Below are positions 55,210-64,000 of a stretch of DNA of 64,000 bases, in pieces. This DNA comes from Symsagittifera roscoffensis (Eukaryota; Xenacoelomorpha; Acoela; Convolutidae). The notes below the pieces were generated by a model. The model was not told the DNA's origin and made no database searches. It saw nothing but the letters and a program-made list of their open reading frames with translations. The stretch's first letter is position 1; every line of letters starts with the position of its first letter. Both the position numbers and the translations under genes were made by a program. The DNA lies in assembly GCF_963678635.1 (NCBI RefSeq), contig NC_087068.1, positions 32,304,318 through 32,368,317 on the forward strand. Reading direction: 5' to 3'.

Positions 55210-58194
55210 AATCGCAATTATTTGAACATTCAACTTCAACTTTTTAAAATGAAACGGCCCTGAAAAGCAAAGTTTGGACACCATATAATTGCGTTTCAGG
55301 GCAATAAGCCCTTGTGTCGGCTGTTTAAACGTCTTCCCCCGTCAATTTTGGCAAAGTAATTGAATTTTGAGGAATCATTTTTATCGCTGCATATGATGGT
55401 TAAAGACATTTGAAGAGCAAATTTGTGCGTTTCAGTCCCTGAATTGCACACATCTGCTGTCCGAACGTTTTTTTCATCATTATTTGCAAAATATCTTTTT
55501 TCAACTAACTAAATTTTTTCATTCAATATGACCGGTTAAGACGTTCATATTGCTCATAACGCGGGTAAGACGCTCATAACGTACTGATTTGCTCTCCAAA
55601 CGCCTACTCTCATCATATTTAGCAAAACAAAAAATTTTTATTAATAACTTGATAATTTTGCTTCATTCGTTGGAAGAAGACGTTTGGAAATTTATAAGTG
55701 CGTTTCATGTCCCCTGACGCACTTATCTGATCTCTAAGTAGCAAAAGTAGCAACAAAATTGATTCAACCTGAAATTGAAAAAAAAATTCAAATTATTCAG
55801 CGAAACAAATCAAATAGTTGTTGCAGTGAATTTTTTGCCACAAAATTTGATGAGAATAGAATTTCGGACAGTAGAATTCAGCGTTTCAGGGCCTGAAACG
55901 CAATTATTCTCTGTCCAAACGTCTTCCAAACCAAAAAGATACCTGATAAAATATTTGATATTTTTGGCTAAACTTGATAGAGATCTAATATTTGGACAGC
56001 ATATATGTGCATGCATTTCAAATTCTGAAACACATATCTGCTCTCCAAAGGTCTTCTTTCATCATAAATAGTCAAAACAATTAATAAACTGAATATTTTG
56101 CAATGGGAAAGACGTTGCAAGCAGATATGTGCGTTTGGGGGTCTGAAATACACATGTCTGCTGTCCTTACTACTTCTATTTTCATATCTAGCAAAAAAAA
56201 TGATTCATCAAAAAATATATTTTGCTAAATATGACATAAGAAGACCTTTAGACGTCAGATATGCGCGTTTGGGGCCCAAAAATGCACTTAGTGCTGTCCC
56301 GACGTCTTTTTCCATCTTGAAAAGAAAATTTTTTTTTAGTTGATGAAAAAATGTATTTTTTGCTGAACCTGATGGGGAGAGACGTTTGAACAGCAGATAT
56401 TTGTGTTTCAGGCTTTAAAACGCATATCTGCTGGCCGATGTCTTTCCTCGTCAGATTTAGCGAAAAAAAAATAAATTTTTGTAATAAATTAATTTTTTGC
56501 TGCGTTTGCATCCTTCTGCATCCTTCAATTTTAGCGAACAATGAAGATAAAAAGTGATTATTCCTTCGCTTAACCTAATAACGGAAGACGTTTGAGCAGC
56601 AGATAAGAGCATTCAAAGCCCCGAAAAGCACTTATGTGCTGTCCAAATGCGTTCCCCATCATATTTAACAACAATTAATTGATAAAATAATAGGTTTTGC
56701 TAAAATTATTGGGGAAAGACATTGAAGCAGCAGATATGTGCATTTCAGGGACTCGAAAAAAGTTCAAAAAGAAATGATTTGATCTCGCTTAAAATGTCAT
56801 TGGAAGACGTTTGGATAGCAGGTATGATCATATCAGGCACTGAAACGCACAAATCTGCTGAGCGTATTTGATGAGTCTGCTGTCCTAGTAACCTGTGGGT
56901 TTTTCAGGCTCTTGAACGCGCATATCTACTTTCCAAACCTCTTTTCCATTGTAATAAGCAAAAACCATCGGTTTCTCAAATAATTTATCTTTTAATGATT
57001 ATGATAGGAAAAGACTTTGGGAAAAGACATGATGGGAAAATTAAATACAATGAAAAGACATTGAAACAGCATATATGTGCTTTTCAGATTCTGAAGCACA
57101 TATCTGCTCTCCAAACGTCTTCTTTCATCATAAATAGTCAAAACATTTGATAAACTGAATATTTTGCAATCGGAAAGACTTGCAAGCAGATATGTGCGTT
57201 TGGGGGTCTGAAATACACATGTCTGCTGCTGTCCTTACGACTTCTATTTTCATATCTAGCAAAAAAAAATGATTCATCAAAAAAAAAATTTTGCTAAATA
57301 TGAACATGAGAAGACGTTTAGACATCAGATATGCGCGTTTGGGGCCCAAAAATGCACTTAGTGCTCTCCCGTCGTCTTTTCCCATTTTGATAAGAAAATT
57401 TTTTTTAGTTGATGAAAAAATGTATTTTTTGCTGAACCTGATGGGGAAAGACGTTTGAACAACAGATATTTGTGTTTCAGGCACTAAAACGCATATCTGC
57501 TGTCCGATGTCTTTCCCCGTCATATTTAGCGAAAAAAACATATTTTGCTATTAAATTAATTTTTTGCTGCGTTTGCATCCTTCTGCATCCTTCAATTTTA
57601 GCGAACAATGATGATAAAAAAATGATTTTTCCTTCGCCTAATCTAATAACGGAAGACGTTTGAGCAGCAGATAAGATCGTTTAAAGCCTCGAAAAGCACT
57701 TATGTGTTGTCCAAATGCGTTCCCCATCATATTTAACAACAATTAATTGATAAAATATTAGGTTTTGCTAAAATTATTGAGGAAAGGCGTTGAAACAGCA
57801 GATATGTTCATTTCAGGGACTCGAAAAAAGGTTCAAAAATAAATGATTTGATCTCGTTTAAAATGTCATTCCAAGACGTTTGGATAGCAGGTATGATCCT
57901 TTCAGGCACTGAAACGCACATATCTGCTGAGCGTATTTGATGAGTCTGATGTCCTATTAACCTACGGGTATTTCAGGCTCTTGAACACACTTATATGCTT
58001 TCCAATTTTCGTTTCCATTGTAATAAGCAAAAACAATTCGGTTTATCAAACAATTTATTTTTTAATAATTTGACGGGAAAAGACATGATGGGAATATTAA
58101 ATAAAACGAGGAAAGACATTGAAACAGCAGATATGTATATTTCAGTTACTCGAAAAAAGGTTTATAAAAATGTTTTTTTTTCTCGCTTAAAATG

Positions 58195-58610
58195 TAATAG
58201 GAAGACGTTTGGGTAGCAGGTATGATCTTTTCAGGCACTGAAACGCAAATGTCTGCTGAGCGTAATTGATGAGTCTGCTGTACTAATAACCTATGAGTTT
58301 TTCAGGCTCTTGAACGCACATATCTGCTTTCCAAACGTCTTATCCATTGTGATAAGAAAAAACAGTTTTGTTTATCAAATAATTTATTTGTTAAAAATTA
58401 TGATGAGAAAAAACCTTTCCATTTTAAAAAATTATTACAATGGAAAATACGTTTGGAAAGTAGAGATGTGGGTTCAAGAGCCTGAAAAACCCATAGGTTA
58501 ATAAGACAGCAGACTCATTAAATACGCTCAACAGATATGTGCATTTCAGTGCCTGAAAGGATCATACCTGCTATCCAAACGTCTTACCATGACATTTTGA
58601 TATTCCCATC
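58195..58610. repeat. Inverted satellite block
   Basis: The block 58195-58360 (GAAGACGTTTGGGTAGCAGG ... TGAGTCTGCTGTACTAATAACC) is followed by its reverse complement at about 58440-58610, forming a head-to-head junction. Confidence 0.65.
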
Positions 58611-60384
58611 ATGTCTTTTCCCATCATAATTATTAAAACAAAATTTATTTGATAAACCAAATTGTTTTTGATTATTACAATGAAAAAGACGTTTGGAAAT
58701 CAGTTATGTGCGTTCAAGATCCTGAAAGACCCATAAGTTGATAGGACAGCAGATTCATGAAATTTTTCTGTGAAGACTCATGAAATGTATAAAAAAGGAA
58801 GAATTTCGGACATCAGCTATGAGCGTTTTAGGCCGTGAAACCCACATATATGCTGTCCTAACGTCTTTTCCCACTATAGTTAGCAAGAAACAATTGAGTT
58901 GATTAGGTATATTTTTGTTTATTACAATGGAAAGACGTTTGAAAAGCAGATAAGTGCATTTAAAGGCCTGAAACATGCACGTCTGCTGTCCCTACGGCTT
59001 TACTTTTTTAATTAGCAAAAACTTGATTCAGCAATAATTGTTTTTTTTTCCTGCTAAATATGACAGGGAAGACGTTTGGACAGCAGATAAAAGCGTTTAG
59101 GCCCTGAAACGCTCTTATCTGCTGTCCAAAGGGCTTCCCCAACGTACTCAACAAGAAAACAACCATTAACTGATGAAATGATAGTTTTGCTAAATATGAT
59201 GGGGGAAGACCTTTGGACAGCAGATATGTGCATTACAGGAACTGAAACTAAGTTATCTGCTCTCCAAACGTCTTCTTCCATAAATAATAAAAAAAACTTG
59301 ATTGAACTCAGAGTTGAAAAATATTTTCAAGCTCTTTAGCAAAACAAACCAATCAGCAGTTACGGGCGTTTCGGAAAAAACACCACATATCTGCTCTCCA
59401 AACGTCTTCTTTTATCATCAATAATGAAAAATACAATTCAACTCAAAATTAACAAGTGTTTTTCAAGTTATTTAGCAAAACAATTTAGTTAATTGATGAG
59501 ATAAACCTCCTTGCAAAAATTGATGGGAGAAAAATTTCGAACAACAGTGTTGAGCGTTTCAGTGCTGTACGAATTGTCAGTGTTTCAGTACTGAGCGTTT
59601 CAGTATCTGCTGTACCTACGTCTTCTACTATCATTTTCGGTGAAAAAAATGATTCAACATTAAAAGTTTTTTTTCTGCAAAATCTGGCGGGATCAGAAAT
59701 TTTGACAGCAGCTATGCGCCTTTGAAGCCCTGGAACATACTTACTGCTGTTCAATGCCCGAAAGGCTTTTATATTCGGTCCGTTGTTTTCCCCATCATAA
59801 ATAACGGAAAAATCAATTTATCAACTTATGTGTTAAGAAAAAATAAATTAGTTGATAAAATGAGCCAAACTTTACAAGGAAGTTAATTGGACAGCAGATA
59901 TAAGTAATACATGGCCGGAAACGCATATACCTGCTCTCCAGGGGTCTTCCGCCATTAAAATAAGTGAAAAACGGATTCATTAATATCTGATTTTTTCCCG
60001 CTAATTATAAAGATAGAAGAATTTTGGACAGCAGCTATGAGCGTTTCAGGCCGTGAAACGCACATATCTGCTTTCTCAGCGTCTTCTTCCATTATAATTA
60101 GCAAAAAAAGCACAAAAAAAAACGATTGAGTTGATAAAATAATTTTTTGTTTATTTCAATGTGAAAGACTTTTGTAGTTAAAAATTGATTCAACAATAAT
60201 TATAAACTTTTTTGCTAAATATGCCGGGGAAGACGTTTCGACATCCAGAACGCTTTTTTAAAGGGCATGGAACGCTTTTATCTGCTGTTCAAACGTATTC
60301 TCCAATCATTTTTAAAAAACACAATTAGTTGATAAAAAGGTACCTTTTGCTAAATATGATAGTCATTTGGACAGCAGACATATG

Positions 60385-60786
60385 CGTGGAAACAGTTCAA
60401 TAGAATTATCAGCTGCATTTGTGATCGTTTTTGCCCTAATTTGTGATCATTTTTGGATATTTGGACTGGTGAAGTTGTTTTTCGGGTGCTTGCTCTTTTG
60501 TGATTTTTTCGGATGTTTGAACCATCTAATGTTTCCACGGCACTCCTGGTGAACACTCCGGCTACTGACTCGTTGCCTACAAAATATTCTTAAACTGGAT
60601 AGAATTTTTTTGTATAGATAACCTAATCGGGTGAAAGCAGTTTCAATTCAGAAATCAGAAAAATTGCTTTATGGACGGAATAAGTATGAAGACTCTACTA
60701 ACCTATTGTAATGTGTTTTTTGTTCAGAAACTGTCGACGCCTTATTCTTATTTTAACAATGAAATAAAACAATTTTTTGATGAATC
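60385..60786 (+). repeat. ~400-bp module, right copy, with intact target site
   Basis: Copy of 26556-26952 embedded in satellite. Its end (TGATGAATCGCAATTATTTG) is uninterrupted, so it shows the site before the retroelement inserted. Confidence 0.88.
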
Positions 60787-62049
60787 GCAATTATTTGAAC
60801 ATGGCTAACTTCAACTTTTTAAAATGAAACGGCCCTGAAACGCAAAGTTTGGACACCATATAATTTCGTTTCAGGGCATTAAGCGTTTCGGCTGTTTAAA
60901 CGTCTTCCCCCGTCATATTTGGCAAAATAATTGAGTTTTGAGGAATCATTTTTATCGCTGCATATGATGGTTGAAGACATTTGAAGAGCAGATTTGTGCA
61001 TTTCAGTCCCTGAATTGCACATATCTGCTGTCCCAATGTCTTTTTCATCATTTTTTGCAAAGTATCATTTTTCAACTAACTAAATTTTTTTCATTCAATA
61101 AGATCGGTTAAGACGCTCATATTGCTCATAACGCGGGTAAGACGCTCATAACGCACTGGTTTGCTCTCCAAACGCCTATTCTCATCATATTTAGCCAAAC
61201 CAAAATATTTTATTAATAACTTGATAATTTTGCTTCATTCGTTGGCAGAAGACGTTTGGAAAGCTAATAAGTGCTTTTCATGTCCCCTAACGCACTTATC
61301 TGATCTCTAAGTAGCAAAAGTAGCAACAAAATTGATTCAACTTGAAATTGAAAAAAAAATTCAAATTATTCAGCGAAACAAATCAAATAGTTGTTGCAGT
61401 GAATTTTTTGCCACAAAATTTAATGAGAATAGAATTTCGGACAGTAGAGTTGAGCGTTTCAGGGCCTGAAACGCAATCATTCTCTGTCCAAACGTTTTCC
61501 AAACCAAAGATACCTGATTGAATATTTGATATTTTTGGCTAAACTTGATAGAGATCTAATATTTGAACAGCACATATGTGCATGCATTTGAGATTCTGAA
61601 ACACATATCTGCTCTCCAAACGTCTTCTTTCATCATAAATAGTCAAAACATTTAAAAAACTGAATATTTTGCAATGGGATTGACGTTGCAAGCAGATATG
61701 TGCGTTTGGGGGTCTGAAATACACATGTCTGCTGTCCTTACGACTTCTATTTTCATATTTAGCGAGAAAATTGATTCATCAAAAAATATATTTTGCTAAA
61801 TATGACATGAGAAGACGTTTAGACATCAGATATGCGCGTTTGGGGCACAAAAATGCACTTAGTGCTGTCCCGACGTCTTTTCCCATCTTGATAAGAAAAA
61901 AGTTTTTTAGTTGATGAAATAATATTTTTTGATGAACGTGATGGGGAGAGACGTTTGAACAGCAGATATTTGTGTTTCAGGCACTAAAACGCATATCTGC
62001 TGGCCGATGTCTTTCCTCGTCATTTTAGCAAAAAAAAAAAAAATTTTTG

Positions 62050-62525
62050 TAATAAATTAATTTTTTGCTGCATTTGCATCCTTCTGCATCCTTCAATTTT
62101 AGCGAACAATGATGATAAAAAATGTTTATTCCTTCGCTTAATCTAATAACGGAAGACGTTTGAGCAGCAGATAAGAGCGTTTAAAGCCCCGAAAACATTT
62201 ATGTGCTGTCCAAATGCGTTTCCCATCATATATAACAACAATTAATTGATAAAATAATAGGTTTTGCTAAAATTATTGAGGAAAGACATTGAAGCAGCAG
62301 ATATGTGCATGTCAGGGACTCAAAAAAATGTTCAAAAATAAATGGTTTGATCTCGCTTAAAATGTCATTGGAAGAGGTTTGGATTGCAGGTATGATCCTT
62401 TCAGGCACTGAAACGCACATATCTGCTGAGCGTATTTGATGAGTCTGCTGTCCTATTAACCTATGGGTATTTCAGGCTCTTGAACACACTTCTCTGCTTT
62501 CCAAATTTCGTTTCCATTGTAATAA
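62050..62525 (+). repeat. Left arm of a ~475-bp inverted repeat in the satellite
   Basis: From AATTTTTTGCTGC to CCATTGTAATAAGC; near-identical in reverse complement to 62945-63418. The same 60-residue frame appears on opposite strands of the two arms. Confidence 0.8.
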
Positions 62526-62944
62526 GCAAAAACAATTCGGTTTATCAAACAATTTGTTTTTTAATAGTTTGATGAGAAAAGACGTTTGGGAAAAGGCATG
62601 ATGGGAATATTAAATGTAACGAGGAAAGACATTGAAACAGCAGATATGTGCATTTCAGGTACTCGAAAAAAGGTTCATAAAAATGATTTTTTCTCGCTTA
62701 AAAGGTCATGGGAAGACGTTTGGATAGCAGGTATGATCTTTTCAGGCACTGAAACGCTCATATTTGCTGAGCGTAATTGATTAGTCTGCTTTCCTATTAA
62801 CCTATGGGTTTTTCAGGCTCTTGAACGCACATATCTGCTTTCAAAACGTCTTATCCATTGCAATAAGAAAAAACATTTTTGTTTATCAAATAATTTATTT
62901 GTTAATATTTCTGATGGGAAAAAATCTTTTCCATTTTTAAAAAT

Positions 62945-63418
62945 TATTACGATAGAAAATACGTTTGGAAAGTAGATATGTGGGTTTAAGAGCCTGAAAT
63001 ACCCATAGGTTAATAGGACAGCAGACTCATCAATTACGCTCAGCAGATATGTGCGTTTCAGTGCCTGAAAGGATCATACCTGCAATCCAAACTTCTTCCA
63101 ATGACACTTTAAGCGAGATCAAATCAATTATTTTTGAACCTTTTTGCGAGTCCCTGACATGCACATATCTGCTGCTTCAATGTCTTTCCTCAATAATTTT
63201 AGCAAAACCTATCATTTTATCAATTAATTGTTGTTAAATATGATGGGAAACGCATTTGGACAGCACATAAGTGCTCTTTGGGGCTTTAAACGCTCTTATC
63301 TGCTGCTCAAACGTCTTCCGTTATTAGATTAAGCGAGGGAATAATCATTTTTTATCATCATTGTTCGCTAAAATTGAAGGATGCAGAAGGATGCAAACGC
63401 AGCAAAAAACTAATTTAT
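62945..63418 (-). repeat. Right arm of the ~475-bp inverted repeat
   Basis: Reverse complement of 62050-62525; marks the right end of the satellite array. Confidence 0.8.
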
Positions 63419-64000
63419 CATCAACTAGTAGTAGATGTTGGAGCTGAAGTGGGGGGGGGGGGGGACCCTGCAGACTCACATGTAATAAGATAGGGAATAG
63501 AGCATCCGGTCTGCAGGCTATGTATTACTAATGGGTATAGAGTCTACAATGTATTAAGATAGGGAATACCGATGGTAAGGTTTCAGTGTGATGGTAAGAG
63601 AAAGAAAAACGAAAATTTTTTGGTTTTTTCTAATTTTTTCGCAAAAATCTCGGCGCGCGTTACCTAATTGGGAACAATTAGATTTTGTGCAAAAACATGG
63701 AATTTTAATCAAAAAAATTTAAAATTTTTTCGAAAAGGTTCAAAACACGATAAGATTTTGTTTAATTTGATCTAATAAAAATTTATTAGATAATTTTACT
63801 TTCTATTAATTGAAACAATGCTGAAACCTACAGAGACTTCGACAAAAGTCAAGTTTTTTGAGAAAACATTTTAAATTACAAAGAAAGTATATAAATCACT
63901 GCATTGTATATTAACTTACCGCAATAATTTACATTTTATTATCATGAAACCATAATAATACGACATCTTATATAATTTAATACATCAGAAGAGTTCTCAT
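63419..64000. other. Sequence beyond the satellite
   Basis: Starts with a G run (~63452-63465) and two AAGATAGGGAATA repeats, then becomes AT-rich. No gene seen. Confidence 0.5.

Larger units (their letters stand above)
46072..56330 (+). repeat. Tandem array: retroelement 3' end plus adjacent satellite, six copies
   Basis: Units start at TGACCACCTCGATG (46072, 47955, 48794, 50683, 52555, 54445), so repeat length is ~1,872-1,890 bp except one 839-bp unit with a deletion. Each unit holds ~360 bp of element 3' sequence, the LTR and ~1.1 kb of palindromic satellite. The junction shares TGACCACC-type microhomology between element (46072) and satellite edge. Confidence 0.92.
46837..63418. repeat. 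Palindromic satellite array
   Basis: Monomers of ~150-165 bp. Each has a ~70-bp imperfect hairpin of the type GAAGACGTTTGGACAGCAGA..GCGTTTCAGG/CCTGAAACGC..TCTGCTGTCCAAACGTCTTC. The spacer between hairpins is itself partly palindromic (ATCATATTTAGCAAAA ... TTTTGCTAAATATGAT). Interrupted by retroelement-derived pieces up to 55209 and by the module at 60385-60786. Monomers are diverged, and runs are locally inverted. Confidence 0.85.

Noticed and set aside
46837-63418. CRISPR array.
   Set aside because: Monomers are long, diverged and palindromic throughout, with no constant repeat and unique spacers, and the DNA is eukaryotic.

Overview
The window is metazoan genomic DNA, most likely from an invertebrate. 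It is AT-rich, has spliceosomal GT-AG introns of 0.2-8.3 kb, and carries a KY/hillarin-type protein gene, tRNA-derived SINE-like relics, hAT and LINE relics and an env-bearing Ty3/Gypsy-type retroelement. The species cannot be named from sequence alone.

Layout. (1) 1-7902, minus strand: a two-exon gene. Its second exon is open for 1,618 codons and runs off the left edge; it encodes a transglutaminase-like (KY/hillarin-type) domain with a replaced catalytic cysteine and a very long Ser/Glu/Lys-rich tail. (2) 8609-25313, plus strand: nine phase-consistent exons of an unrecognised, mostly disordered protein ending in a possible class I PDZ ligand. Its introns hold MITEs, tRNA-like relics, a decayed LINE, a 42-bp minisatellite and foldback-type inverted repeats. 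(3) 25314-26952: 3' flank with a hAT transposase remnant and a ~400-bp module that recurs near 60.4 kb. (4) 26953-46832: one very large (~19.9 kb) LTR retroelement with a 4-bp target duplication (AATC). It carries a small upstream ORF, gag, protease, RT, RNase H, integrase with a GPY/F-type region, a P/S/T-rich ORF, an env-like gene and an additional ~570-codon ORF downstream of env. The coding regions are broken by frameshifts and stops, and a 1,231-bp tandem duplication sits at the end of pol. (5) 46837-63418: a satellite of palindromic monomers. Inside it the 3' end of the retroelement plus adjacent satellite has been tandemly amplified (six copies, unit about 1.88 kb). A paralogue of the insertion site without the element lies at 60783-60786. 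(6) 63419-64000: AT-rich sequence with no gene seen.

The two host genes point away from each other (start codon at 7902; first recognised plus exon at 8609). The right two thirds is repeat-dominated. The most notable items are the oversized retroelement with extra ORFs, the palindromic satellite, and the shared history of the two, for which the window keeps both the inserted and the uninserted version of the site.
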